Translations under genes and position numbers: made by a program
Assembly (NCBI RefSeq): GCF_963082655.1
Contig: NC_081552.1
Coordinates: forward strand, 52,181,947-52,245,946
Length of the DNA: 64,000 bases
From: Stomoxys calcitrans
Taxonomy: Eukaryota > Arthropoda > Insecta > Diptera > Muscidae
Direction: 5' to 3'
Notes under the pieces: model-generated
Databases searched by the model: none
What the model saw: only the letters and a program-made list of their open reading frames with translations
Told to the model about the DNA's origin: nothing
Part shown: piece after piece, positions 22,347 through 32,505 of the stretch
Position numbering within the stretch: position 1 is the first letter of the stretch
How the letters are laid out: each line of letters starts with the position of its first letter

Positions 22347-22762
22347 TTTTTATGTCGAGTATCGGGAAGTGAACGCTGCAGCGGTAACCCCCGTGAAATG
22401 TTGACATTAAAACCGGTTAAACGCAGACCATGTTCGCTGTTACCGCCAATAAACTCAGGCTGCAAGTTATTCGTTGTGGCCCTCTGACCAATTTCATCCA
22501 CACCTTCTGGCCCCTTATGCCAATCACGTAGCTGACGATTTGTGCTAACGGCGATGTGTTCTTTCAATGAGTTCTCGCTAATTTGTCGTTTGAAAAATTT
22601 TAAGACGGCAACATTTTTTTGACTGATAATGCCGTGCCCATAAAGAATAATCAGTCCAATGCTGAGGCCACACAAAGAGAGTAATAGCAGCAGCAATTGA
22701 TACGTCACTTTATTGTTAAATTGATAACGCAGTAGAGAGTAAGAGTGTTTGGAGCGAACCAT
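22347..22762 (-). CDS. Polypeptide GalNAc-transferase, exon 1 of 3 (membrane anchor and stem)
   Basis: The first coding exon. I chose the ATG at 22762-22760 because it gives a short basic cytoplasmic tail (MVRSKHSYSLLRYQF) followed by a hydrophobic anchor at residues 22-41, the type II topology of Golgi glycosyltransferases. The frame is also open upstream to 22891. The stem contains DWHKGPEG and ends GFNVNISRGLPLQRSLPDTR, the family signature just before the catalytic domain. The donor GTAAGT at 22346 leaves two bases (AA), which combine with the A at 17498 to give Lys, followed by Cys-Gln-Arg in exon 2, as expected for the D-T-R-H-x-x-C junction. Total length is 613 aa, typical for the family. 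Confidence 0.88.
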
Positions 22763-23036
22763 AACGCAAGACTGATTGTTGGTGGCAATGCATATGAGAG
22801 AAGATAGCAAAAGATTAAAGCCATTTATGGCATTTTGGTTGCTGCAAGCAGAGACAATTTGAAAAAAAGCTTTTTTAAATGCAGCCTCCAAAAAAAGTTC
22901 AAGCGATGTTTGTTGTAGAAAATTTGTGGAATAAAACTTTTCTACTTTTAACCGTTAAATTTTAAACGAATCGCATTGGGAAGTGTGAAATAAATCGCTA
23001 TGACAAAATTTTCAAGAAATTTTTGACAAGTATTTT
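22763..23036 (-). promoter_or_regulatory. pgant 5' UTR/upstream region
   Basis: Only about 275 bp separate the chosen start codon from the next HINE, so the 5' UTR and core promoter must lie here or beyond the repeat. No convincing TATA box or initiator could be singled out by eye. Confidence 0.3.
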
Positions 23037-24140
23037 TATACCCTCCACCATAGGATGGGGGGTATACTAATTTCGTCATTCTGTTTGTAACTACTCGAAA
23101 TATTCGTCTGAGACCCCATAAAGTATATATATTCTTGATCGTCGTAACATTTTATGTCGATCTAGCCATGTCAGTCCGTCTGTCTGTCGAAAGCACGCTA
23201 ACTTCCGAAGGAGTAAAGCTAGCCGCTTGAAATTTTGCACAAATACTTCTTATTAGTGTTGGTCGGTTGGTATTGTAAATGGGCCATATCGGTCCATGTT
23301 TTGATATAGCTGCCATACAAACCGATCTTGGGTCTTGACTTCTTCAGCCTCTAGAGTGCGCAATTCTTATCCGTTTGGGATGAAATTTTGCACGACGTGT
23401 TTAGTTATGATATCCAACAATTGTGCTAAGAATGGTTCAAATCGGTCCATGTTTTGATATAGCTGCCATATAAACCGATCTGGGGTCTTGACTTCTTGAG
23501 CCGCTAGAGTGCGCAATTCCTATCCGATTGGAATGAAATTTTGCACGAAGTATTTTGTTATGATATCCAATAACTGTGCCAAGTATGGTTCAAATCGGTT
23601 CATAACCGGATATAGCTGTCATATAAACAGATCTGGCGACTTGACTTCTTGAGTTTCTTGAGGGTGCAATTCCCATCCGATTTGTCTGAAATTTTGCAAG
23701 ACGTATTTTATTCTTACTTTCAACAACTATGTCAAATAATGTTCAAATCGGTTCATAACCTGATATAGATGCCATATAAACCGATCTGGGGACTTGACTT
23801 CTTGAGCCCCTAGAGGTCGCAAATATTATACGATTATGGTCTGAATCGGTCTATAGCCCGATACAGCTCCCATATAAATCGATCTCTCTATTTTACTTTT
23901 AGAGCCCCCGAAGAGCGCAATTCTTTTTCGAACTGGCTGACATTCTACACAGGTATCCAACATATAATTTAATTGTGGTCTAAACCGGATCATATCTTTA
24001 TATCGCTCTAATAGCAGAGCAAATCTTTTCTTATATAACTTTTTGCCTAAGAAGAGATGTCGGGAAAAGAACTCGACAAATGCGCTCCATGGTGGAGGGT
24101 ATATAAGATTCGGCCCGGCCGAACTTAGCACGCTTTTACT
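23037..24140 (-). mobile_element. HINE family A, full length
   Basis: TATACCCTCCACCATAGGAT at the left; CGGCCCGGCCGAACTTAGCA then CGCTTTTACTT at the right. About four units; short GTCC/GTCT array at 23170-23188. Located just upstream of pgant. Confidence 0.9.
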
Positions 24141-24559
24141 TTTTCTTTTTTTTAATCTAGAAAACATTTTGGCTAAGTTTCTTTTTATATTATAAAAATA
24201 TTCTTTTGACAACATTTATAAAAATTAAATGTTGGCAACATTTTCGATGAGATATCGATGAGATTTTATCAATGAATTTTGGTGCTGTACGTACGCACAG
24301 CTATAAGTACGGTTTAACATGTTGACAAAATTTTCTACTCACAAAAAAAAAAAAATAAAATTAAGACAAAATTTTTCATAGAACTAAAACGTTCACAGAA
24401 TGCTCAAATTTAGATTTTGACAAAATTTTCTAAAGAAATGAATTTTCGACGTAAACTCAGACCTTTATGCAAGGAAGTTTTCTTAATGACTATCGGAATT
24501 TCGTTAGCACCCCAGAGAGTGCCAGACATCAGAAATCATAAATATGTTTACGAAATATC
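24141..24559. other. AT-rich spacer
   Basis: Low-complexity AT-rich DNA with recurring GACAAAATTTTCTA-like phrases, probably remnants of an old repeat. No gene. Confidence 0.35.
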
Positions 24560-25370
24560 CGGCTCCTGCTGCCTTGTTGTTCTTTAGTCGGGTCTCCACT
24601 ACTTGGACCTCATTCTGACTAGGAGGTAAACATTCTATACCATCATCATTGATTGGATCTAAGGTATCTCTCTAAGGATCTCTTCGCCGCCAACGTCAGA
24701 CAGGAGCAGTTGGGTAAAATGTTCTTTCCATATCCTCATCATGCTATCTGTGTCAGTTACCTGATTTCCTTCTTTGTTTCTGCAGAAGGATGTGCCTGCA
24801 CCAAAGCCATCGGTTTTATGGTTCATTCTTTGGTAGAATTTCCTCCTCTCTCCTTTTCTCCCGATACCTCGCCTTCATCTGGCGCGTTGCTACTGATTGC
24901 AGGGTTGCTCTATATACCGCATTGTAGACTTCAGTAGCATCTCGACACTCTTGGTCGTAACATGGGTTCTTGGAGGAGGCTTTCGGTACCCAAGTACGGA
25001 TTTCGCGGCAACAAGGTAATGATCCGAATCTATTGGTTGCCCAAAAAGTAATTGCGGATTTTTTAAAAGAAAGTAAATGCATTATTAATAAAACTTAGAA
25101 TGAACTTTAATCATATATACTTTTTTTACACTTTTTTTCTAAAGCAAGCTAAAAGTAACAGTTGATAACTGACAGAAGAAAGAATGCAATTACAGAGTCA
25201 CAAGCTGTGAAAATATTTGTCAACGCCGACTATATGAAAAATCCGCAAATACTTTTTGGGCAACTCAATATATTCGCTCCACGGATCTATCGTACATCTA
25301 ACACGCTGGATGAATGCCTTCCATCTGGTAATCGAAGCACGCTACCAACTCGGCTACATTGGTGCCTTGT
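24560..25370 (-). pseudogene. RTE-like non-LTR retrotransposon, endonuclease-to-RT linker fragment
   Basis: Minus-strand frames contain HSSSVLDVR, DSDHYLVA (the endonuclease end), RTWVPKASSKNP, CYDQECRDATEVYNAVYRAT, RYREKRREE, then RIWKEHFTQLL in a shifted frame. A one-base loss after DSDHYLVA and further stops show decay. It is split by a mariner-type MITE at 25033-25268. It overlaps the retroelement fragment at 37389-38705 over the KEHFTQLL segment, so both derive from one family. Confidence 0.7.
25033..25268. mobile_element. Mariner-type MITE with TA duplication
   Basis: Complete inverted repeats (TTGGTTGCCCAAAAAGTAAT and TACTTTTTGGGCAACTCAA) flanked by TA at 25031-25032 and 25269-25270. 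Removing it and one TA restores continuity of the retrotransposon fragment between DVR.IRGAN and DSDHYLV. Confidence 0.88.
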
Positions 25371-25374
25371 TATA

Positions 25375-25816
25375 TCTACCATACAAACCGATCTCGGATC
25401 TTGATTTCTTAAGCCTCTAGAGGGCGGAATTCTTATCCGATATTGCTGAAATTTTGGAATATGTCGTCTCCTTCAACATACGTGTCCAATATGGTCGGCA
25501 TTGATTTATAGCCTGATACAGCTCCCATATAAGCCGATCTCTCGATTATGCTTCTTGAGCTCCTACAAGGCACAATTCTTAACTGAATGAACTGAAATAT
25601 AACTCAATGACTTTTCCTACAGTCTTCAACATTCAATTCACTTATGTTACGAATCGGACTATAACTTGATATATCTCCAATAGCATTACAATTCTTATCC
25701 ATTATTCTTAGTTTGTCTAAAAGGAGATACCGCTCAAAGAACTCTACAAATGCGATCCATGGCGGAGGATATACAAGATTCGGCCCGGCCGAACTACGAT
25801 CGCTCTTACTTGTTCA
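25375..25816 (-). mobile_element. HINE family A, 5' half
   Basis: Starts within a unit (CATACAAACCGATCTCGGAT) and ends with CGGCCCGGCCGAACTACGAT then CTTACTTGTTCAC. The tail is missing. Confidence 0.8.
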
Positions 25817-25827
25817 CTTTTAAATAT

Positions 25828-25833
25828 TTTATT
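25828..25833 (-). terminator. Putative poly(A) signal of ST1
   Basis: AATAAA on the minus strand, about 92 nt after the ST1 stop codon and about 12 bp before the end of a HINE. Confidence 0.55.
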
Positions 25834-25924
25834 TTGCTTGCAATTTCCATTTTTTTTTAAAATATTCACCTTATTGGGGAAATTTTATAAGTAAAATGAG
25901 TATATTTATATTTTAAACATTTTT

Positions 25925-26060
25925 TCATAACTTTCCAAATATATCTTCTTCGGTGAGACCATGTAGTGCCAAATATTTTCTAGACCAGTTATCAATTTGT
26001 GCCTGTAATGCGGGGGACATTTCGTCTCTATACGAACCCACTATGCCACGACGCATGAAT
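25925..26060 (-). CDS. Sulfotransferase ST1, exon 5 of 5
   Basis: 136 nt; acceptor TTGCAG before 26060; stop TGA ends at 25925. Encodes residues 282-325: FMRRGIVGSYRDEMSPALQA then the terminal LHGLTEEDIFGKL. The Arg-Arg-Gly near residue 284 corresponds to the R-K-G of the family's C-terminal PAPS-binding loop. The first base completes a Gln codon begun in exon 4. Confidence 0.9.
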
Positions 26061-26131
26061 CTGCAATAAAGTAAAGTATTGTATTAAATATTTTAAGTCA
26101 TTTTGAAAATTTTAAATTTAAAAAATCTCAC

Positions 26132-26198
26132 TGAAAATCTTCACTTATGGTGGGTACTTGTTCTCTCATCAAAAAGGTGATATTGGTTTGTCTATTTT
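26132..26198 (-). CDS. Sulfotransferase ST1, exon 4 of 5
   Basis: 67 nt, too short to stand out as an open frame. I placed the acceptor at TTGTTAG before 26198 (rather than the later TAG) because only that keeps the reading frame with exon 3. Codons read ENRQTNITFLMREQVPTISE and on to DF. Donor GTGAGA at 26131. The same 67-nt exon exists in ST2. Confidence 0.85.
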
Positions 26199-26250
26199 CT
26201 AACAAAGCAATCCATTAAAAATGTTAAAACAAATAAAAATGAAAATTTAC

Positions 26251-26578
26251 CCTTCATTTTATCAAAGGATAAATGAATTTTTATATTTTCCATTTCCAAA
26301 TTTGTCAGCTGAGGTCTTCCCAAAAATTGGCATAGCTCCCTTATGACTGCTGGCAAATCTCTTTGCATTTCTTCATAGGTGGTAAAGAATACAAAAGGCT
26401 CCTGACGCATCTTCCAATAGTCCACCACATGGGACCAAAAACTGGTATACATCACTTCGTTATTCATAAAATCCTGTGCGAATTCCTCTAGACTACTGCC
26501 ACGCCACGAGCCAAGTTTTTTTGTAAAATGATATGAAGATATGACCACATCTTTACAATTGCGGGCCACATAAATGAT
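26251..26578 (-). CDS. Sulfotransferase ST1, exon 3 of 5
   Basis: 328 nt; acceptor TTTCAG before 26578, donor GTAAAT at 26250. Begins IIYVARNCKDVVISSYHF, with the 3'-phosphate-binding Arg155 and Ser163 eight residues apart as in the family. It continues through SFWSHVVDYWKMRQEP and VFFTTYEEMQRDLP to LSFDKMK. An alternative reading that starts at a GTG inside the exon is an artefact of ignoring splicing. Confidence 0.92.
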
Positions 26579-26684
26579 CTGAAATATAATTTTGTTGTTG
26601 TTATGATTGTTTGTTGATAGATAAAATAAAATGGTATTTACAATACATTCATGGTATTTACAATATATTCATTGCTAGATTTAC

Positions 26685-26814
26685 CTTTGTTTTGTTTTTC
26701 CATAGTTGAGGCGGCAATAAATTTGGGGGCATATGGGTTTTTATCACTCGTGGGCTGGATAGCGTCTTACACAACTTAATGGCGTTGGGGGCGGTTACAT
26801 TGAAGCCATGATTA
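26685..26814 (-). CDS. Sulfotransferase ST1, exon 2 of 5
   Basis: 130 nt; acceptor AAAG before 26814 (a weak, purine-containing site), donor GTAAAT at 26684. Encodes NHGFNVTAPNAIKLCKTLSS then PRVIKTHMPPNLLPPQLW, including the catalytic His at residue 133 (K-T-H). Not open across its flanks, hence easy to miss. Confidence 0.88.
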
Positions 26815-26879
26815 CTTTAAAAAAAAGATAAGAAAATTTCAAATTTGTTTATTTTTTATTGCCTGGAAAATTTTCTTAC

Positions 26880-27196
26880 TCCAAAAATGGACTTCTATCC
26901 CATATATGCACATTTTTGCTTTTCTCAAAATCCAAATTGTTCAGTAGCAGCCATACAGCCTCTTGCATCCAAGTGGTGCCACATTTTATAAAGGTGATTA
27001 TGAAAACATCTTCATGCCTTATCTCCATATCCAATAATTCCACCAGTACCTTATCAAACTCTTGCGACAATGTACACCAAGATTCGGACCAGTTTTTCTT
27101 AAGGGGTATATTCAAACCTTCGGTGGCAAATTGTTTCATTTGAAATAATTGTCGCTTTTTGGCAGTTTCTGTATCAAGGGGTCTTGACCTGAGCAT
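26880..27196 (-). CDS. Cytosolic sulfotransferase ST1, exon 1 of 5
   Basis: Start of a complete 325-aa cytosolic sulfotransferase, which transfers sulfate from PAPS to hydroxyl or amine groups of small molecules. ATG at 27196-27194 is the only ATG between an upstream in-frame stop and the conserved region. The exon contains the 5'-phosphosulfate loop at residues 68-76, read here as TFIKCGTTW. The family usually has T/S-Y/F-P-K-x-G-T-T-W, so the Pro is replaced by Ile while the Lys (71) remains. Donor GTAAGA at 26879; exons 1-2 join to give FLDNHGF. The substrate cannot be told from sequence. Confidence 0.9.
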
Positions 27197-27477
27197 TCTG
27201 TTGAGCACTTCTACTATGTTATGATCTTTCTACTCTAAACTATTTTTGTCGACTAAATTGCAATATGTCACTTAATAAAACTTTCCAAAGATAAACCTGC
27301 ACAATTTAATTGAATACAAATGCAAATTAAGACGCCAATATCAACAAAACATTTGCATTGGGGGAGATATGGAGAGAGGGTGAGAGAGAGCTTTTAAAAG
27401 TTTAAGATCATCAAAATGCATTATTGCAACATCGCAATTCTCTTACCCTATAAAGTAAACATACTCTTGATCGTAAT
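27197..27477 (-). promoter_or_regulatory. ST1 upstream region
   Basis: About 280 bp between the ST1 start codon and the first repeat. Positions 27366-27402 are GA-rich (CT-rich on the gene strand), reminiscent of GAGA-factor sites. No unambiguous TATA box. Confidence 0.3.
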
Positions 27478-27479
27478 TA

Positions 27480-27797
27480 TACAGTTGAACCTCGAGTATC
27501 CGGCTCGCTCGGGACCGAGCTTAGCTCGGAAAATCGAAAACAATAATGAATGAAAATTGTTCTTTAACTTCATTATTTGGGCATTTTTATTGATTTCTTC
27601 TAATACCATACATAGTTCCTATGATTTCATATAAATCGGTATATAGAAAGATCGGGACCGAGCTTAGTTCGGAAAATCGAAAACAATAATGAATGAAGGT
27701 TGTTCTTTAATTTCATTATTTGGGCATTTCTATTGATTTCTCCTAATACCATACATAGTTCCTATGATTTCATATAAATCGGTATATAGAAAGCTTT
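27480..27797 (+). repeat. 143-bp tandem duplication with pogo-like end
   Basis: CAGTTGAACCTCGAGTATCC, immediately after TA at 27478-27480, resembles a pogo/Tigger terminus. From 27511 a 143-bp unit (GGGACCGAGCTTAGCTCGG to TATATAGAAAG) is followed by a second near-identical copy from 27654. No right terminal repeat found. Confidence 0.5.
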
Positions 27798-27866
27798 TTA
27801 AAATACATAACACAATGTTGCAAAATATTTATAAAATTTATTTGTTTTTGCTCGTTTATTGTTTTT

Positions 27867-28456
27867 TATACCCTCCACCATGTTATGGGGGGTATACTAA
27901 TTTCTTCATTCCGTTTATAACCAAAAAGTAATTGCGGATTTTTCATATAGTCGGCGTTGACAAATTTTTTCACAGCTTGTGACTCTGTAATTGCATTCTT
28001 TCTTCTGTCAGTTATCAGCTGTTACTTTTAGCTTGCTTTAGAAAAAAAGTGTAAAAAAAGTATATTTGATTAAAGTTCATTCTAAGTTTTATTAAAAATG
28101 CATTTACTTTCTTTTAAAAAATCTTTTAAAAAATTACTTTTTGGGCAACCCAATATTTATATTCTTGATCGTCTTGACATTTTAAGTCGACCTAGCCATG
28201 TCCGTCCGTCCGTCCGTGCAGGTCAGTTGGTATTGTAAATGGGCCAAATCGGTCTCTGTTTTAATATAGCTGCCATATAAACCAATTTTGGATCTTGACT
28301 TCTTCAGCTTTTAGAGGGCTCAATTGTTATCCGATGTTCCCGATTAGACTTCTTGGAGGGGATTTATTACTCAATAACTTGATATAGCTCGTTTGCATTT
28401 GAAAAAGTCATTCAAAGAACTGGACAACTGCGATCCATGGTGGAGGGTATATAATA
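27867..28456 (-). mobile_element. HINE family A, deleted, with nested MITE
   Basis: TATACCCTCCACCATGTTAT tail, then the MITE at 27921-28153, then GTCCGTCCGTCCGT at 28199-28215 and ATCCATGGTGGAGGGTATAT at the right. The right portion lacks the hairpin. Sequence missing on the left side of the MITE implies a deletion there. Confidence 0.75.
27921..28153. mobile_element. Mariner-type MITE, left end clipped
   Basis: CCAAAAAGTAATTGCGG at the left (outer bases lost) to TACTTTTTGGGCAACCCAA at the right, followed by TA. Orientation opposite to the copies at 13229 and 25033. Confidence 0.75.
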
Positions 28457-28934
28457 GAGCTGGCAAACTATCGATAGTCGCAACATTTGATATATTCGAT
28501 AGAGTTATTTATAAATCTAGTTTCCCATCATCTTTATTTCAAATGGAAATGAGAAGGAAAAATCTGGAGATCGATTTATAAAGAAGCAATATTAATGCAC
28601 AGACCAAATGAAACCAAGATTAAAAATATCAGTTGGAAGTCATAAATCTAAGGAGCAAAGTCTTAAAGGATATATTCAGTGCAGAGCTGGCAACATATTT
28701 GTGGCACTATCGATACTAACGATATTTTATTTTTGAGTGAATATCGATTGATATGTTTCCGATGGATACTATAGGAATAGTTAATTTTTTTGCAACGATG
28801 CATTGCACCTACAGAGGGCGCAATTTTCATCCGATTAGATAAAAATTTTGTACAATGATTTCTCTCATGGCTTACAACTGTCTATATTAATTTTGGTTTT
28901 ATTTGGTCTGAGCATTGTTAATCTTATATATAAG
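28457..28934. repeat. ATCGATA-rich dispersed repeat and decayed HINE piece
   Basis: AGAGCTGGCAAACTATCGAT occurs near 28457, and a second AGAGCTGGCAACATA near 28685, each followed by ATCGATA-type motifs. The same phrases appear reversed at 38766-38905. From about 28795 the sequence resembles a decayed HINE unit (AGAGGGCGCAATTTTCATCC). Confidence 0.5.
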
Positions 28935-29050
28935 AAGTAAAAGCGTGCTAAGTTCGGCCGGGCCGAATCTTATATACCCTCCACCAAGAATCGCATTTGT
29001 CGAGTTCTTTTCCCGGCATCTCCTCTTAGGCAAAAAAGAATATAAGAAAC
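28935..29050 (+). mobile_element. HINE family A, isolated 5' end
   Basis: GAAGTAAAAGCGTGCTAAGT, hairpin, TATACCCTCCACCAAGAATC and CTCTTAGGCAAAAAAG, then cut off where another 5' end begins at 29051. Confidence 0.8.
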
Positions 29051-29447
29051 ATGTAAAAGCATGCTAAGTTCGGCCGGGCCGAATCTTACATACCCTCCAC
29101 CATGGATCGCATTTGCCGAGTTCTTCTCACGGCATCTCTTCTTAGGCAAAAAAGGATATAGGAAAAGATTTGCTCTGCTATTATTATATTATTACATGTT
29201 GGAGACCTGTGTAAAATGTCAGAGATCGATTTATATGGGAGCTGTATCGGGCTATAGACCGATTCAGACCATAATAAACACGTTTGTTGATGGTCATGAG
29301 AGAATCCGTCGCACAAAATTTCAGGCAAATCGGATAATAATTGCGCCCTCTGGAGGCTCAAGAAGTCAAGACCCAAGATCGGTTTATATGACAGCTATAT
29401 CAGGTTATAGCCCGATTTGAACCATGCTTGGCACAGTTGTTGGATAT
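29051..29447 (+). mobile_element. HINE family A, left part split by retrotransposon
   Basis: GTAAAAGCATGCTAAGTTCG, hairpin, inverted repeat, first units up to CACAGTTGTTGGATAT. The remainder of the same copy resumes at 33613. Confidence 0.85.
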
Positions 29448-29625
29448 TTCATTTCATTTCATTTCATTTATTTAACACCAAGCACAACAAGATTATATCT
29501 TATATTTTACTGTGCTGGTTCACAACAGTGCAGTTTCATCAATTAATTCTATTATAAACTATAACTTATAAAAAAATAAATAAATAATTTAATTATAACT
29601 TATACTACTAGACTACATACAATTT

Positions 29626-32302
29626 CTACTTATAATAATCATGTAGCTCCTTTTTGAATTCAATAGCATTGCTTATGAGTTGTATATATGATGGGAGGGT
29701 GTTCCAGAGACGAATACTGTTTACAATAAATTGCCTTTCAGTGATTTGAGATTCAAATCTAGGTTGAATCAGTTTGCGCCCTCGATTTGATCTAGCAAAT
29801 TGTAGGTGTTTGTAAAGATATTCAGGTTCTTTGTTATAAATAACCTTATGTAGTAATTGCAAGCATTTAACATTTAGTAAATTTTCAACTGAAAGATCAA
29901 AAATCTGATAAACAAATTGTGATATGTGGTCATACCGTGGTCTGTTGTATACATATCGTGCAATATCATTGTAGGCAACTTTGATTTTCCTATTGTCATC
30001 AGCACTGCAACTTGCAAATAATTCACAATTATATAGAAGAGTTGGGATTAAGTAAGATTTAGCAAGAAGCATACGAATTTCGAAAGGAGTTGACAGACGA
30101 GCTGCCCACATATTCCGCAGCATACCACGAACTTTTCCCACAGCTGCATTTATATGATTCGTCCAAGTTAAGGTAGAGTTGAATGTTAAACCCAAGTTTG
30201 TTGCTGCTTGAACACGGTTTACAATCGTGTTCTCAATCTTTACTTCAACTTGGTCAGGGATTGTTACACTTCTTTTGTGTATGATGATCAGCTTAGATTT
30301 GGTAGGATTTAAACGTAAGGCATTATTAACAGCCCAACAATATATTAAATTCAAATCATTATTTACATTAGAAATACATGTTTGAAAGTCATTCAGTTTC
30401 GTGCAGGTATACAGTTGAACGTCATCAGCATACATTTGTATCTTACATGATAAAGGTACATCGGGCAGATCATTAATGTACATGGTGAATAACAATGGGC
30501 CCAGGGTTGAGCCTTGGGGCACACCATTTGGAACATGAAGCGTATTTGACCAGATATCATTACAATATACGGACTGAGATCTTTGAGACAGGTACGATGA
30601 TATCAGTTGACAGGCAGTTCGGGAAAAATTAAATAGTTTTGAGAGCTTGACTACAAGAATTTGATGGTTTACAGTATCAAATGCTTTACTGTGATCCAAT
30701 AGAAGGAGAAAAGATACCATCTTGTTGTCCATATTTTGTCTAATATTTTCAACAACGTCTATTAAGACAGATGTGCAACTTCTCTTTTTTCTAAAACCAG
30801 ATTGCCATTCTGATAATAGATTTTGAGTGCACAGGAATTGTTCGATTTGATTCGCCATTATGCATTAGCGCTTTGGATAAGAACGGTAAGATTGCAATGG
30901 GGCGGTATTCATTATTCGATTTTCTAGTCGGTATGATTTTAGCGAGCTTCCATTCATGCGGAAAGGTGGACTTGGTCAGAACAGTATTGAAAATATATGT
31001 TACATATGGTAGCAATTTTGGCATGATAATTTTGATAAATCTTGGATTTATTCCGTCAGTTCCAGTTGCATCAGATTTTATTGAGAGTATGCTGTTCAAA
31101 ACGTCAGTTTGGTCTACACAGCAAAAGGAAAATGGATTTTCCACTTGTACAGTGTTCATATTTTCATATATATTTTCATGGGGACATATAGAGCAAACAG
31201 ATACAAAATGCTCATTCAGTTCATTGATGTTTAGATTGGGCGGAAAGTTGGTGTTGGTTTTCGCTCCTATGCCAATTTTACGAATTTCCTTCCATTTAGA
31301 TCTGCTGTTAACAGCATTCAGAAATTTTTTCAGAAAGAATAGCGTTTTGGCCTCGTTTATGCTTTTCCCAACATTTCGCCTGGCACACTTAAAGCGCTCA
31401 TGCAGTTGTGTTGTTCTGTATCGTTTCCATCGTTTGTATGCAATATTTCTTTCATCGATTAGTGCACGTAACTGTTCATTAAACCATGGGGGTTGCTGAT
31501 TTTTTATGGTAATGGTTTTTTCAGGAACACATTGACTATATATTAAGCTAATATAATGCTGCAAAAATGCTGTTTGGTCATCCACAGAATTTAGCTGATA
31601 TATAGAATCCCATTCGACATTATCAGTAAGGCTATTAAGAAGATTATAGTTCAGTTTTTTAAAATCACGGAATGTAATTGCCTCGTCTTGTTGATTTATG
31701 TGATAGTCATACACAAGAAATATCAAGTCATGTTTAGAAAAAGCCGGTGCAGCAATTTGGTCATATAAAAGAACCTTTGACTCACAGTTCACAAAGAAAA
31801 TGTCCAAAAGAGTAGACGAATGATTAGTAAAATGGGTTGGAACAGAGCGGTTAGTAGGTACCAGATCAAGAAGTTCCATAGCATCAGAAAATTGCGTTTC
31901 AATTAAAATATTGCTGTTAAAATCTCCCGCAATAACAATATCATTATATCGTAATGATATTCTTTCAAGGCACGATATCAGCATGTCAAACGGTGTGCTG
32001 CTGTTGGGCCTATATACACATCCAATAAGCATTGACGAGTTAGAAATGCCAGTTATTTCAACAAAGAGGTATTCAATACAGTTGCTTTGCTCAGACTTCA
32101 GTTTTATAGTACCGTGGATACAGTTTTTTAAATATATTGCAACTCCACCAGCATGGGAGTGCCTATCATCTAATTCATCTAATTTATTATTTAGACTTTG
32201 GGCATTGATGTGGACAATCGTTAATCCTGATTTCTGGTTTTTAAGAATTCTAATCATACAGTTTAGATTATCTCTGGAACCATAAGCAGTATTACTTGGC
32301 AT
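29626..32302 (-). pseudogene. ORF2: endonuclease + reverse transcriptase (frameshifted)
   Basis: First frame 32302-30791: HINAQSLNNKLDELDD, then directly RHSHAGGVAIYLK, so roughly 40-50 residues of the apurinic-type endonuclease, including the expected S-E-T-W Glu, are missing. VIAGDFNSN and FSKHDLI remain. RT begins GTDGINPRFIK and YRPIAILPFLSKAL, where a frameshift at about 30860 moves into the second frame (to 29626): SGFRKKRSC, LLLLDHSKAFDTVNH (motif A), NGVPQGSTLGPLLFTMYIND, and MYADDVQLY with the catalytic Asp pair. The C-terminus reads NSIRLWNTLPSYI, typical of the group. Confidence 0.88.
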
Positions 32303-32505
32303 CACAAGTCAATTGGATAAGCAATGCTGGTAATGTATATATTTGTTCTTCGTAGTTATGAGCTCTATTAAAGTTAGCATTAATAAATATAGTTGTACAA
32401 CACATATAAAATTTTTGAGTATAATAAAAAATTCTTAATAACAAGAAGAAACATAAAATTAACAAAACTAATTGGGACTTATTATAAGATATTGCAAGAT
32501 TCATT

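Noticed and set aside
24653..24937. 94-aa plus-strand frame
   Set aside because: Antisense of the retrotransposon linker region (KEHFTQLL, RDATEVYNAVYRAT).
30873..31499. 208-aa plus-strand frame
   Set aside because: Antisense shadow of the retrotransposon ORF2, which has clear endonuclease and RT motifs on the other strand.
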